DNA of 64,000 bases from Actinobacillus sp. (GCA_020026055.1 JAHHRA010000008.1:1-64000); one strand, 5' to 3'; shown: positions 43,723-53,812, numbered from the stretch's first letter. The notes: a model not told the origin generated them from the sequence alone. Numbers and translations: made by a program.

Positions 43723-45621
43723 TTATTCGTCTAAAAAGCTACGCAACGTTTCGCAGCGACTCGGATGACGTAATTTACGTAGGGCTTTTGCTTCGATTTG
43801 GCGGATACGTTCACGAGTAACATCAAATTGTTTACCTACTTCTTCAAGAGTGTGATCTGTATTCATATCAATGCCAAAACGCATACGCAATACTTTTGCT
43901 TCTCGTGGCGTTAAACCTTCAAGTACTTCATTTGTCGCCATTTTAAGACTTTGTGCAGTAGCAGAATCCAGTGGTAGTGCAAGATTAGTATCTTCAATGA
44001 AATCACCTAAATGTGAATCATCATCATCGCCAATAGGCGTTTCCATTGAAATAGGTTCTTTCGCAATTTTGAGGACTTTACGAATTTTATCTTCTGGGAT
44101 ACCCATACGTTCCGCTAATTCTTCAGGTGTTGCTTCACGTCCCATTTCTTGTAAACATTGACGAGAAATACGATTAAGTTTGTTGATCGTTTCAATCATA
44201 TGTACAGGAATACGGATAGTGCGTGCCTGATCTGCAATAGAGCGAGTGATTGCTTGGCGAATCCACCAAGTAGCATAAGTTGAGAACTTGTAACCACGAC
44301 GATATTCAAATTTATCTACTGCTTTCATCAATCCGATGTTTCCTTCTTGGATAAGATCTAAGAATTGTAAGCCACGGTTAGTATATTTTTTAGCAATAGA
44401 GATAACTAAACGCAAGTTAGCTTCTACCATATCTTTTTTAGCTCGACGTGCTTTAAGTTCACCTTGAGAAACTTTATTGCAGATTTCGTGCAATTGTTCT
44501 AAAGTTAAGCCCGTTTCTTCTTCAATCTTAGCAAGTTTATCAATATGTTGACGAATTTCATCTTCGTAATGAGCTAATCTTTCAGCCCAAGTTTTTTTCA
44601 CTTTAAGTGCTTTATCAAGCCAAACAGCGTTATTACCTTTATTTTTGAAACGTTCTGTAAAATCTTCTTTTGGCATTTTTGCACGCTCAACAGCAAGCGT
44701 ACGAATTTGACGTTCTTCTTTACGTACACGTTTTGCCATTGTGCGCATTTCTTCAATGAGGCGATCGAATTGTTTGGGTACAAGGCGGAATTGGATGAAA
44801 ATTTCAGATAAGATTTGAATCTGAGTTTTTGCAGCTTTGCGAGTACGACCATATTTTTCAATAGCTGAAATCGTTTTTTCACATTGTTTTTTTAGTTCGA
44901 TAAATTTTTCACGAGCAAATTCTGGATCAATGCTATTATCACCGTTTTCATCTGTATCGTTGGCATCTTCTTCATCTTTATCAATATCATCATTATCTTC
45001 ATTATCTTCATTATCAATGGATTTTTTGTGTGAAGTCGTAGGTACAATTTCATCTAAAGGTAAATCTTCTTCATCAATCCCTTGAGTTTCAGTTTCAATT
45101 TCTGCGTTGAGATCAACGAAGCCAGTAATAAGATCAGCAAGACGCATCCCTCCCTCTTCTACTAAGTCGTATTGTGCTAGGAAAGGAAGAAGAGCTGTTG
45201 GATAAGCTGCGATAGCACTTTGAACTTCTATAATGCCTTCTTCAATGCGTTTTGCGATGCTGATTTCTCCGTCGCGAGTAAGAAGATCAACACTTCCCAT
45301 TTCACGCATATACATACGAACAGGATCAGTAGTGCGACCAAGTTCAGCTTCTACAGTAGAAAGGACTTGAGTAGCTTCTTCTACCGCATCATCATCTGCG
45401 TTGTGAGAAACATTTTCGTTTAAAATCAGATCATCGGCATCTGGTGCTGCGTCAAGCACTTGAATACCCATATCATTAATCATTTGAATAATATCTTCAA
45501 TCTGATCTGCATCGAGAAGTTCACTCGGTAAGTGATCGTTTACTTCTGCATAAGTCAAATAACTTTGTTCTTTACCTTGTGCAATTAAAAGTTTTAATTG
45601 AGATTGTTGAGTTTGTTCCAT
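43723..45621 (-). CDS. rpoD: RNA polymerase primary sigma factor RpoD (sigma70)
   Basis: Housekeeping sigma factor, 632 residues. Region 1.1 is at the N-terminus, then region 1.2 (DPVRMYMREMGSVDLLTRDGEI). An acidic low-complexity insert lies near 198-230, and the regions 2.1-2.4 block (NRGLQFLDLIQEGNIGLMKA, YATWWIRQAITRSIADQART) follows. Region 4.2 (TLEEVGKQFDVTRERIRQIE) ends the protein. The acidic insert is encoded partly by a tandem 9-bp repeat. It is the last gene of the macromolecular synthesis operon. Confidence 0.98.
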   Translation of the reverse strand: MEQTQQSQLKLLIAQGKEQSYLTYAEVNDHLPSELLDADQIEDIIQMINDMGIQVLDAAPDADDLILNENVSHNADDDAVEEATQVLSTVEAELGRTTDPVRMYMREMGSVDLLTRDGEISIAKRIEEGIIEVQSAIAAYPTALLPFLAQYDLVEEGGMRLADLITGFVDLNAEIETETQGIDEEDLPLDEIVPTTSHKKSIDNEDNEDNDDIDKDEEDANDTDENGDNSIDPEFAREKFIELKKQCEKTISAIEKYGRTRKAAKTQIQILSEIFIQFRLVPKQFDRLIEEMRTMAKRVRKEERQIRTLAVERAKMPKEDFTERFKNKGNNAVWLDKALKVKKTWAERLAHYEDEIRQHIDKLAKIEEETGLTLEQLHEICNKVSQGELKARRAKKDMVEANLRLVISIAKKYTNRGLQFLDLIQEGNIGLMKAVDKFEYRRGYKFSTYATWWIRQAITRSIADQARTIRIPVHMIETINKLNRISRQCLQEMGREATPEELAERMGIPEDKIRKVLKIAKEPISMETPIGDDDDSHLGDFIEDTNLALPLDSATAQSLKMATNEVLEGLTPREAKVLRMRFGIDMNTDHTLEEVGKQFDVTRERIRQIEAKALRKLRHPSRCETLRSFLDE

Positions 45622-45703
45622 ATAAGATTTGCCTCAAAAAATGTTATCGTGAAAACACAAAACTTGGCGAGTGTAACACTATTGAAAAAGATTACCTATT
45701 ATT

Positions 45704-47515
45704 TTATAAATGATTTCCCTGAATAAGCATCGCTAACTCCATTCGTTCATGCTTTTCTAGACCCGAAGATCGTTCTTTCGCAATAAGCGTTGCGATCCGC
45801 TGTTCCATATATTGTTTTTGAATAACACGTAAATTTTCAATGAACGTAGTTTCATAAAGATTTTCAGCCACCAGATGATCCCAAGTTGCAAGGGTTTCAA
45901 GAGCATTGAAAAATTCACTTCCACGCCAACTTTCTAAAAGCTGTCCTGTTGTTAATCCAATATTATCTTTACATTGTTGGAAAATTTTAGCAAAAAGAGC
46001 AAAACCTGTATCTGAGATTTCGTTAGCTGGAGGTAAAACGATTGCTTGACCACTATTTGTCGTTAAATGTGCTAGAGCAGGATTTTGTAGCAATAAGCTG
46101 ATTAACATGCGAATAGGTGTTATTTTTTTTGCTGAAATATGACAGTTTGAATGATTATTCTTTTCAGGCGTCGTTTTTTCATTTTTTTGTTGTTGATGAA
46201 TATCTAATAGAGCTTGTTTATCCCAAACTCCGACTAAACTTTGAAGTGTATTAATTAAGTGATTTTTCAACATGTTACCAGGGATTTCTGCAATTAATGG
46301 CATACTTAATGTGACTAATTTAATTTTTCCCTCTTCACTAGAGAAATCTACCATTGGTTTTAAATGTTGGAAAAAGAAATCACTAAATGTTTGAGCATTT
46401 TCAAGATAGTTTTCAAAGCTTGTTTTACCATTTTTACGCACAAAAGTATCGGGATCTTCGCCATCAGGTAAGAAAATAAACTTAATTTGACGACCATCTT
46501 CTAAAAGTGGCAAGACGTTTTCTAATGCTCGCCATGCAGCCTCACGTCCTGCACGATCTGCATCATAGCAGCACACTATTTTGTCAGTATGACGATAAGC
46601 GATACGTAGTTGCTCTAAAGTTGTTGCTGTGCCAAGACTTGCAACAGCATAAGCTATTCCAAATTGAGCAAGTGCGACGACATCCATATAGCCTTCTACA
46701 ATAAGCAATTGTTGAAGATCTTCATGATGTTGTAACACTTCGTATAACCCGTAAAGCTCATTTCCTTTGTGATAAGTTACACTTTCTGGCGAATTGAGAT
46801 ATTTTGGTTTATCAATATTATTTAAAACACGTCCACCAAAAGCAATGACACGTCCACGTCGATCACGGATAGGAAACATCAAGCGGTTGCGAAAACGATC
46901 GTATTCTTGATTGTGATCATTTTTAGCAAGCATACCAAGATCAGATAAATTTTTTAGAATTTCTTGCCTTGAATCCAAAGTAGTTAAACGTGAATTGAAA
47001 AAGCTTTCTAAAGTATCATAACCTGCAGGTGCATAACCAATAAGATAACGCGAGATGACATCATTAGAAAGTTCACGCATTTTAACATATTCGATTGCTG
47101 TTTTAGATTTAAGTAGTTGTTGTTGATAAAAATGTGCAATATTCTGCATTAAATCATAAAGATTGCGTTTTGCTTGCTGCTTTTGTGGTTGCTGTTCAGA
47201 ATGGTTAGATGATTTTTCATAAGGAATATTTAAACCAACACGAGAAGCTAACTCTTCAATTGCTTCTGTAAAAGAAAGTTGGTCATATTCCATCAAGAAA
47301 GTAATAGCATTACCTTTTGCATGACAACCGAAGCAATAATAGAACTGTTTTTTGGGGCTAACGGTAAATGATGGGGTTTTTTCATGATGAAAAGGGCAGC
47401 AAGCGAGATATTCACGACCTGCTTTTTTTAATTTCACTCGACTACTGATGATATCAACGACATCTGTCTTTGCTAAAAGATCATCAATAAATGCACGTGG
47501 AATGTTGCCCGCCAT
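45704..47515 (-). CDS. dnaG: DNA primase DnaG
   Basis: Makes RNA primers at the replication fork. The N-terminal zinc finger is C-C-P-F-H-H then CFGC (about 40-64). The TOPRIM core has LLIVEGYMDVVAL and CYDADRAGREA. The C-terminal helicase-binding domain follows a Q/K-rich linker near 440-455. The 603 residues are typical. It lies between rpsU and rpoD as in E. coli. The ribosome binding site is weak, which fits low DnaG synthesis within this operon. Confidence 0.97.
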   Translation of the reverse strand: MAGNIPRAFIDDLLAKTDVVDIISSRVKLKKAGREYLACCPFHHEKTPSFTVSPKKQFYYCFGCHAKGNAITFLMEYDQLSFTEAIEELASRVGLNIPYEKSSNHSEQQPQKQQAKRNLYDLMQNIAHFYQQQLLKSKTAIEYVKMRELSNDVISRYLIGYAPAGYDTLESFFNSRLTTLDSRQEILKNLSDLGMLAKNDHNQEYDRFRNRLMFPIRDRRGRVIAFGGRVLNNIDKPKYLNSPESVTYHKGNELYGLYEVLQHHEDLQQLLIVEGYMDVVALAQFGIAYAVASLGTATTLEQLRIAYRHTDKIVCCYDADRAGREAAWRALENVLPLLEDGRQIKFIFLPDGEDPDTFVRKNGKTSFENYLENAQTFSDFFFQHLKPMVDFSSEEGKIKLVTLSMPLIAEIPGNMLKNHLINTLQSLVGVWDKQALLDIHQQQKNEKTTPEKNNHSNCHISAKKITPIRMLISLLLQNPALAHLTTNSGQAIVLPPANEISDTGFALFAKIFQQCKDNIGLTTGQLLESWRGSEFFNALETLATWDHLVAENLYETTFIENLRVIQKQYMEQRIATLIAKERSSGLEKHERMELAMLIQGNHL

Positions 47516-47591
47516 TGTACCAATTTGCCTGTTTAGATATTTGATAGAGAATGAGTAGAACTAACGTGTTAAAGTTCCTCGTTATATAACA

Positions 47592-47620
47592 AAACCGTGA
47601 TACTTGTCGCATCACGGTTT
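47592..47620 (-). terminator. Stem-loop between rpsU and dnaG
   Basis: Perfect 10-bp arms AAACCGTGAT (47592-47601) and ATCACGGTTT (47611-47620) with a 9-nt loop. The U-tract is poor. E. coli has a partial terminator at the same place that lowers dnaG expression relative to rpsU. Confidence 0.7.
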
Positions 47621-47656
47621 GTCTAATTTGGTTACTAAGAAAGTAAAATCGCTTAA

Positions 47657-47872
47657 TTAGTACAAACGTGTATTACGTGCATTTTCACGAGCAACACGTT
47701 TTGCATGACGTTTTTTACGTGTTGCATTTTCACGTTTACGAATAGTTGTTGGTTTTTCATAAAATTCGCGGTTGCGAACTTCAGCTAAAATTCCTGCTTT
47801 TTCACAAGAACGTTTAAAGCGACGTAATGCAACGTCGAAAGATTCGTTTTCACGTACTTTAATTACTGGCAT
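47657..47872 (-). CDS. rpsU: 30S ribosomal protein S21
   Basis: Small basic ribosomal protein of 71 residues. It is near identical to gammaproteobacterial S21: PVIKVRENESFDVALRRFKR, then RREFYEKPTTIRK-like and the Arg/Lys-rich tail KKRHAKRVARENARNTRLY. It is first in the rpsU-dnaG-rpoD operon, divergent from tsaD. Confidence 0.98.
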   Translation of the reverse strand: MPVIKVRENESFDVALRRFKRSCEKAGILAEVRNREFYEKPTTIRKRENATRKKRHAKRVARENARNTRLY

Positions 47873-48110
47873 ATGCCATCACCTCAATAGATATTTTGCA
47901 AAATTTATATGTATATCAATAATGAACTCACGTGCGTTTGTTATTGATAGTCAAACAAGGGTCGCAATTTTAATCTAATTTTGTTTTAAAAGCAAAATAA
48001 ACTTTGATCGTTTGAAACAAATCTTGCGTGCAACTTTTTAAATTAACATAAAAAGAGTAAAATCTTTGCCACTTTTTTAGACTCAAATGATAAATAACCT
48101 TAATAAAAAA

Positions 48111-49139
48111 ATGCGTATTTTAGGAATAGAAACTTCTTGTGACGAGACAGGTGTAGCAATTTATGATGAAGAAAAAGGATTAGTTGCTAACCAACTTTAT
48201 ACTCAGATTGCGTTGCATGCGGATTATGGTGGTGTTGTACCAGAATTAGCTTCGCGTGATCATATTCGTAAAACTACCCCCCTTATTAAAGCAGCACTTG
48301 AAGAAGCAAATTTAACTTCAGTGGATATAGATGGTATTGCTTATACTGCAGGACCTGGATTGATAGGTGCATTATTAGTAGGCTCTACGATTGCAAGAGC
48401 ATTAGCTTATGCGTGGAACAAGCCTGCACTTGGTGTGCATCATATGGAAGGACATTTGCTTGCAGCGATGCTTGAAGAGGATCACCCAGATTTTCCATTT
48501 ATTGCTTTACTGGTTTCTGGTGGACATACCCAAATTGTTCGTGTTGATGCGGTAGGGCAGTATGAAATTTTAGGAGAAAGTATTGATGATGCCGCAGGTG
48601 AAGCCTTTGATAAAACTGCAAAATTATTAGGCATTGATTATCCTGGTGGGGCAGAACTTTCTCGATTAGCAACGTTTGGCAATACTGAACGCTTTCATTT
48701 TCCCCGTCCAATGACAGATCGTACAGGGTTAGATTTTAGTTTTTCAGGTTTAAAAACATTCGCCGCTAACACAATTGGGAAAATAATTGCCGAAAAAGGG
48801 AGCGTGACAGAGCAAGATCGTTGCGATGTAGCACGAGCTTTTCAAGATGCCGTCGTAGCGACAATGGTTATTAAATGCCGTCGTGCTTTAAAACAAACTG
48901 GATTAAAACGCTTAGTTATCGCTGGGGGAGTCAGTGCTAACCAATCACTTAGAGCAGGCTTGGAAAATCTGATGAAAGAGTTTCGTGGGCGAGTTTTTTA
49001 TCCACAACCTCAATTTTGTACAGATAACGGTGCGATGATTGCTTATGTAGGGTTTTTACGGTTAAAACATGGCGAAAGTGCTTCGCTTGCAATTCAAGTG
49101 AAGCCACGTTGGGCAATGACTGAACTTTCACCGATTTAA
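48111..49139 (+). CDS. tsaD: tRNA N6-threonylcarbamoyladenosine transferase TsaD
   Basis: Transfers the threonylcarbamoyl group to A37 of ANN-decoding tRNAs, working with TsaB and TsaE. It has an ASKHA fold with metal-binding HHMEGH (about 111-116), the N-terminal GIETSCDETGVAIY and the C-terminal VIAGGVSANQSLR. I chose the ATG at 48111 because the family starts MRILGIETSCDETG. An upstream in-frame ATG at 48087 has no better ribosome binding site. Divergent tsaD and rpsU are conserved neighbours. Confidence 0.96.
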   Translation: MRILGIETSCDETGVAIYDEEKGLVANQLYTQIALHADYGGVVPELASRDHIRKTTPLIKAALEEANLTSVDIDGIAYTAGPGLIGALLVGSTIARALAYAWNKPALGVHHMEGHLLAAMLEEDHPDFPFIALLVSGGHTQIVRVDAVGQYEILGESIDDAAGEAFDKTAKLLGIDYPGGAELSRLATFGNTERFHFPRPMTDRTGLDFSFSGLKTFAANTIGKIIAEKGSVTEQDRCDVARAFQDAVVATMVIKCRRALKQTGLKRLVIAGGVSANQSLRAGLENLMKEFRGRVFYPQPQFCTDNGAMIAYVGFLRLKHGESASLAIQVKPRWAMTELSPI

Positions 49140-49148
49140 GGTACTTTT

Positions 49149-49733
49149 ATGGCAAAACTTTATTTTTATTATTCTTCAATGAACGCTGGAAAGTCGACAA
49201 CACTTTTGCAATCTGACTACAATTACCGTGAACGTCATATGCATACTTTAGTGTATACTGCCGCAATTGATGATCGTTTTGGAATAGGAAAAGTATCTTC
49301 ACGGATTGGCATTGACTGCGATGCAAGACTTTTTAACAAAGATACTGATTTATTTTTAGATATTCGACAAGAAAATAATGCTCAGAGCTTAGATTGCATT
49401 TTAGTTGATGAAGCACAATTTCTCAGCAAACAGCAAGTTTTTCAGCTGACAGAAGTAGTTGATCGTTTGAATATTCCTGTTTTGTGTTACGGTTTACGAA
49501 ATGATTTTCGTGCAGAATTGTTTGAAGGCAGTCAATATTTATTAGCTTGGTCTGATCAATTAGTCGAACTCAAAACTATTTGCCATTGTGGTAAAAAAGC
49601 AAGCTTTGTTTTGCGTCTGAATGCTGATGGGCAGGTGATAAAAGAGGGTGAACAGATTCAAATTGGTGGCAATGAAAGCTATATTTCTGTTTGTCGAAAA
49701 CATTATAAAGAAAGCATTTTTAAGCAATCGTAA
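49149..49733 (+). CDS. tdk: Thymidine kinase
   Basis: Salvage enzyme that phosphorylates thymidine to dTMP. It is a type II TK of 194 residues with P-loop SSMNAGKST (about 9-17), DEAQFLS (Walker B-like, about 88-94) and the lasso region. A zinc site is formed by CHCG near 153-156 and a later Cys. AAGG precedes the ATG, 9 bp after tsaD, so they may be co-transcribed. Confidence 0.96.
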   Translation: MAKLYFYYSSMNAGKSTTLLQSDYNYRERHMHTLVYTAAIDDRFGIGKVSSRIGIDCDARLFNKDTDLFLDIRQENNAQSLDCILVDEAQFLSKQQVFQLTEVVDRLNIPVLCYGLRNDFRAELFEGSQYLLAWSDQLVELKTICHCGKKASFVLRLNADGQVIKEGEQIQIGGNESYISVCRKHYKESIFKQS

Positions 49734-49741
49734 GGAAGTCC

Positions 49742-50782
49742 ATGCATTATGTAAAACGATTTATTTTCATTTTATTTATCGTCGCAATCGGTGTTATTAG
49801 TTGGGTGACGTATCAAAAAATTACACATTTCTCCACACAACCGTTGATGAGTAATGATGAACTATTTTTTGAAGTCCCTCGTGGTACGACGGCGAAAAGT
49901 TTAGGCAAATTACTTGAAGACAAAAAAATTCTTGCCGATGCGAGTTTATTACCTTGGTATTTAAAGCTTCATCCTGAATTCACGCATCTAAAATCGGGAT
50001 TTTTTTCTCTAAAAGGAGTAAAAAACGTAAATGAGCTTTTGCGTCTTCTAAATGAAGGTAAAGAAATGCAATTTCACGCACGTTTTGTTCAAGGAACAAC
50101 ATTTAAAGAATGGCGACAAATTCTTGATAACTTGCCTTATATCAAACATACTTTAAAAGATAAAACAGATGCACAAATTTATGCTTTGCTTGATTTACCG
50201 ACGAATACAGGAAATACTAATCTAGATGGTTGGCTTTTTCCTGATACTTATAGCTATGCCCCAAATTCTACTGATCTGGATTTGTTAAAACGTGCAAGTA
50301 TTCGTCTACAGAAAACATTAGCACAAGCTTGGGAAAATAGAGCTGAAAATTTACCATTGAAAACTCCTTATGATTTATTGATTTTAGCTTCGATTATTCA
50401 AAAAGAAACAAGTTTAGTAGCAGAAGAGCCGATGGTAGCGGCAGTCTTTATTAATCGCTTAAACAAGAAAATACGTCTCCAAACTGACCCAACAGTGATC
50501 TACGGAATGGGTGATAAATATCAAGGCAATATTCGTAAAAGAGATCTTGTCACGCCAACACCATACAATACTTATACGATCGATGGCTTGCCGCCGACAC
50601 CGATCGCGATGGTGAATAAATCTGTATTAGAAGCTGCAGCTCACCCTGCGGTAACAGATGTGCTTTTTTTTGTGGCAGATGGCACTGGTGGACATAAATT
50701 TAGTAAAACATTAAATGAGCACAATCAAGCGGTGCATGCATATATGCAATGGTATCGCCAACATATTCAAGGAAAGAAATAG
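49742..50782 (+). CDS. mltG: Endolytic murein transglycosylase MltG
   Basis: Inner-membrane lytic transglycosylase that ends nascent glycan strands. The N-terminal membrane segment is residues 6-26. A LysM-like subdomain (about 40-100) is followed by the YceG catalytic domain with the catalytic Glu in ILASIIQKETSL and the conserved QTDPTVIYG and PYNTYTIDGLPPTPI. The 346 residues fit. It is followed at 1 bp by tmk, with mltG-tmk-holB-tatD as in E. coli. Confidence 0.95.
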   Translation: MHYVKRFIFILFIVAIGVISWVTYQKITHFSTQPLMSNDELFFEVPRGTTAKSLGKLLEDKKILADASLLPWYLKLHPEFTHLKSGFFSLKGVKNVNELLRLLNEGKEMQFHARFVQGTTFKEWRQILDNLPYIKHTLKDKTDAQIYALLDLPTNTGNTNLDGWLFPDTYSYAPNSTDLDLLKRASIRLQKTLAQAWENRAENLPLKTPYDLLILASIIQKETSLVAEEPMVAAVFINRLNKKIRLQTDPTVIYGMGDKYQGNIRKRDLVTPTPYNTYTIDGLPPTPIAMVNKSVLEAAAHPAVTDVLFFVADGTGGHKFSKTLNEHNQAVHAYMQWYRQHIQGKK

Positions 50783-50783
50783 T

Positions 50784-51416
50784 ATGCAAGCGGGCAAGTT
50801 TATTGTCATTGAAGGTTTGGAAGGTGCTGGAAAGACAACAGCACATCAATATGTTATTCAGCTCTTGCGAGAATTGGGGATTAAACAAATTATCTCTACT
50901 CGCGAACCAGGAGGTACGCCATTAGCAGAGAAATTACGACAGTTGATTAAATACGAAAGTGAAGAAATAGTTACTGATAAAGCAGAATTGTTGCTGCTTT
51001 ATGCAGCAAGAGTGCAATTAGTCGAAAATGTCATCAAACCTGCACTGCAACAGGGCATTTGGGTAGTAGGCGATCGCCATGATTGGTCATCACAGGCTTA
51101 TCAAGGTGGTGGACGTGGAATGAATATTGCTCTTATGCAAATGTTACGCCAAGCTATCCTTGGTGATTTTAAACCTGACTTTATTCTTTACCTTGATATC
51201 GATCCTGCTAAAGGCTTAATTCGAGCTCGCGGTCGTGGTGAACTTGATCGTATTGAAAATCAAGATCTCACTTTCTTTGAACGCACTCGTGAGATCTATC
51301 TCAATTTACAATGTAATGAACCACATTCCGTGTTAATTAAAGCAGGAGAATCCCTAGCAGATGTAAAAGCACAAATTAAAAGTGCAATTGAAAATTTTGT
51401 TCAAAACACGCAATAA
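50784..51416 (+). CDS. tmk: Thymidylate kinase
   Basis: Phosphorylates dTMP to dTDP. The P-loop GLEGAGKTTA (about 11-20), the DR(H/Y) motif GDRHDWSSQAYQGGGRG and the lid RGRGELDRIE are all visible. The ATG at 50784 has AAGGAAAG upstream and gives 210 residues. An in-frame extension to 50715 overlaps mltG and is unlikely. Confidence 0.97.
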   Translation: MQAGKFIVIEGLEGAGKTTAHQYVIQLLRELGIKQIISTREPGGTPLAEKLRQLIKYESEEIVTDKAELLLLYAARVQLVENVIKPALQQGIWVVGDRHDWSSQAYQGGGRGMNIALMQMLRQAILGDFKPDFILYLDIDPAKGLIRARGRGELDRIENQDLTFFERTREIYLNLQCNEPHSVLIKAGESLADVKAQIKSAIENFVQNTQ

Positions 51417-51427
51417 GAAAATTGATA

Positions 51428-52411
51428 ATGCAATCACTTTACCCTTGGCTTAACTCAGATTATCAGAAAATTACTCATGCTTTTCAACAAGGAGTTGGGC
51501 ATCATGCGTTGTTATTTAATGGAGAAACAGGACTTGGTTGTGAAAATTTAATTCAAAATCTTGCTATTTTTCTGCTCTGTCAAAACACAAAGACACAACC
51601 TTGTGGACATTGTCATCAATGTCGATTATATCAGAGTAATAATCATCCTGATTTCTATCATTTAGCTCCTATTGAAGATAAGGATATCAGTATTGAGCAA
51701 GTTCGAAAAATTATAGATAAACTCACGCAGCATGCACAACAGGGTGGAAATAAAGTAGTTTTTATTGAGCGAGCCAATCGTTTGACAGATGCTGCAGCGA
51801 ATGCGATTTTGAAAACTTTAGAAGAGCCTTGTGCTAACACTTATTTTTTATTACAAAGTGAACAAGGTTATCCTTTATTAGCGACGATTTACAGCCGTTG
51901 CCAACGTTGGCAAATTGCTACACCAGCTAAATTGCAAAGTTTACTTTGGCTTCGTTCGCAGCTGATGAATGAGTCTGATGAAACGCTAGTTGCTGCATTA
52001 CGGATAAATGCTGGTCGTCCTTTGTCAGCACGACATTTTATTGAAGCGAATTTGCTAGAAAAAAGAACAATGCTTTTACGTCAATTTTGGCTTTTCTACA
52101 GTCGTTTATCACCTCTAGAAATTTTACCACATTTTGAAAAAGAGATTATTTTTCAACAAATTGAATGGATAGAAGCTTTTATCAATGACAGCTTAAAATG
52201 TAAATTAGGCGTAAAAACAGGATGGCAATGTGCTGATATTGCTAGAGGTATTGAAAATTTTTCTCAAAATCTGAGCGTAGATGCACTTATTGGCATTCAA
52301 CAAATTCTGCAAAGAATGCGTAAAGATCTCCGTGAGATTAATGCTGTTAATCAAGAATTGATTTTATTAGACGGGTTTAGTCAATTAGTGACTAAAATTT
52401 TTGCCTCTTAA
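51428..52411 (+). CDS. holB: DNA polymerase III delta-prime subunit
   Basis: Clamp-loader stator subunit. About 327 residues with a degenerate AAA+ P-loop (GETGLGCE) and the four-Cys zinc module C-x8-C-x2-C-x2-C (about 49-64). The VVFIERANRLTDAAANAILKTLEEP block includes the SRC-like region (YSRCQRW). A TTG at 51422 opens the frame but the ATG at 51428 is the better start. It lies between tmk and the tatD-family gene. Confidence 0.93.
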   Translation: MQSLYPWLNSDYQKITHAFQQGVGHHALLFNGETGLGCENLIQNLAIFLLCQNTKTQPCGHCHQCRLYQSNNHPDFYHLAPIEDKDISIEQVRKIIDKLTQHAQQGGNKVVFIERANRLTDAAANAILKTLEEPCANTYFLLQSEQGYPLLATIYSRCQRWQIATPAKLQSLLWLRSQLMNESDETLVAALRINAGRPLSARHFIEANLLEKRTMLLRQFWLFYSRLSPLEILPHFEKEIIFQQIEWIEAFINDSLKCKLGVKTGWQCADIARGIENFSQNLSVDALIGIQQILQRMRKDLREINAVNQELILLDGFSQLVTKIFAS

Positions 52412-52429
52412 ATTCAGGAAATAGAATAA

Positions 52430-53215
52430 ATGTTTATTGTTGATAGCCATTGCCACTTGGATGCATTGGATTATGAAAATTTACACGAAAATATTGGCGA
52501 TGTTATTGCCAAAGCGAGAGCACAAGATGTTAAGCATTTGCTTGCAGTTGGTGTGACTTTAGGACGTTTTGAAAAAGCTTATGACAGTCTAAGTCAATTT
52601 GACGAAATTTCGCTAGCGTGTGGTATTCATCCACTGGATATCGAGGACGAAAAAATTGATTTTTCACGGTTACGTCGCCTAGTGCAAGATAAAAAAGTCA
52701 TCGCTCTTGGTGAAATGGGATTGGATTATTATTACAGCGAAGTCAATAAAAATGAACAATGTCAAATTTTTGCTGAGCAGATTCAGATTGCAAACGAAGT
52801 CAACAAACCTATTATCGTTCATACTCGCCAAGCTCGTGCAGATACTCTTGCTTTACTCAAAGAAAATTACGCTGAACATTGTGGTGGAGTGATCCATTGT
52901 TTCACCGAAAATTGGGAAATGGCACGTGCAGCATTGGATTTGGGCTTTTATATTTCCATTTCTGGCATTATTACTTTCAAAAACGCTGACGATTTACGAG
53001 AAGTAGTACGAAAAGTACCTCTCGATCGCCTACTAGTTGAAACTGACAGCCCTTATCTCGCTCCTGTTCCTTATCGTGGCAAACAAAATCAACCTGCCTA
53101 CAGTCGTCAAGTGTGTGAATATGTGGCAATGTTAAAAGGCGTAAAAGTTGAAGATTTTGCTCAAATTACTACTCAAAATTTTGAACGGTTATTTAAAGTT
53201 ACGGTACAATTATAA
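52430..53215 (+). CDS. TatD-family metal-dependent hydrolase (YcfH type)
   Basis: TIM-barrel hydrolase of 261 residues, a probable metal-dependent 3'-5' exonuclease or deoxyribonuclease. Metal-site motifs are DSHCHLD (about 5-11), GEMGLDYYY, IVHTRQA, GGVIHCFTENW and LVETDSPYLAP. The order tmk-holB-this gene is as at E. coli ycfH. CAGGAAA precedes the start. The cellular substrate is not established. Confidence 0.9.
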   Translation: MFIVDSHCHLDALDYENLHENIGDVIAKARAQDVKHLLAVGVTLGRFEKAYDSLSQFDEISLACGIHPLDIEDEKIDFSRLRRLVQDKKVIALGEMGLDYYYSEVNKNEQCQIFAEQIQIANEVNKPIIVHTRQARADTLALLKENYAEHCGGVIHCFTENWEMARAALDLGFYISISGIITFKNADDLREVVRKVPLDRLLVETDSPYLAPVPYRGKQNQPAYSRQVCEYVAMLKGVKVEDFAQITTQNFERLFKVTVQL

Positions 53216-53254
53216 ATCATTCAGCTTTGATTAAATCACGTTTCAGGAGAATTT

Positions 53255-53812
53255 ATGAAAATTAAAATTGTTCGCAATATTTTATTCGGCTTAATTATTA
53301 TCTTTTTTAGCTTGCTAGCAGCTGGCGTAAATTTCGTGATGCCAAGTTATCAGGCTGGTTACATTGCTGGAGTTGAGGTGAAGCGAATGGATAAAGATGG
53401 GCTGATTTCAAAAGCTAATCCTGTTGATGGTCCTGTGCGTGATGTGTATTTTATCTCAACTCATGCTGCTGATAGTGATACCGAAATCCGTGTCTATCGC
53501 AATGAAGACACTCATTGGGGTTTCCCTTTTTATTTCAAATTTGGCTCAGCCGATGTGGCAGGTTTAGCACAAAGCCTTGCCAATAATAAACAATTAGTGC
53601 AAATCAAATATTATGGTTGGCGTTTAAAAATGTTTGAAGAATATCCGAATATTATTAGTATTAAACCGCTAGATAATGTGAATGACCTTGCCCGTCCTTG
53701 GGTGAGTTATTTTCTATATACTGTGCTATTGATTGGCTTTGGAATGGTAATTCAAATGATACGTGGCTGGTTTTCTTACCATATCAATTCGCAAGCTGTA
53801 GCAAAATCATAA
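53255..53812 (+). CDS. Predicted inner-membrane protein, DUF1523-like
   Basis: 185 residues with an N-terminal membrane segment (about 6-30) and a C-terminal one (about 150-171). Between them lies a soluble domain that is probably periplasmic (GPVRDVYFIST, NEDTHWGFPFYFKFGSADVA, QIKYYGWRLKMFEEYPNI). I recall similar proteins in gammaproteobacteria under DUF1523, with no known function. CAGGAG precedes the ATG. It sits between the tatD-family gene and rimO, so could be co-transcribed with either. Confidence 0.6.
   Translation: MKIKIVRNILFGLIIIFFSLLAAGVNFVMPSYQAGYIAGVEVKRMDKDGLISKANPVDGPVRDVYFISTHAADSDTEIRVYRNEDTHWGFPFYFKFGSADVAGLAQSLANNKQLVQIKYYGWRLKMFEEYPNIISIKPLDNVNDLARPWVSYFLYTVLLIGFGMVIQMIRGWFSYHINSQAVAKS

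Noticed and set aside
44837..45085. Ser-rich open frame opposite rpoD
   Set aside because: It is the complement of the acidic repeat region (GAT/GAA codons read as Ser/Phe), not a gene.
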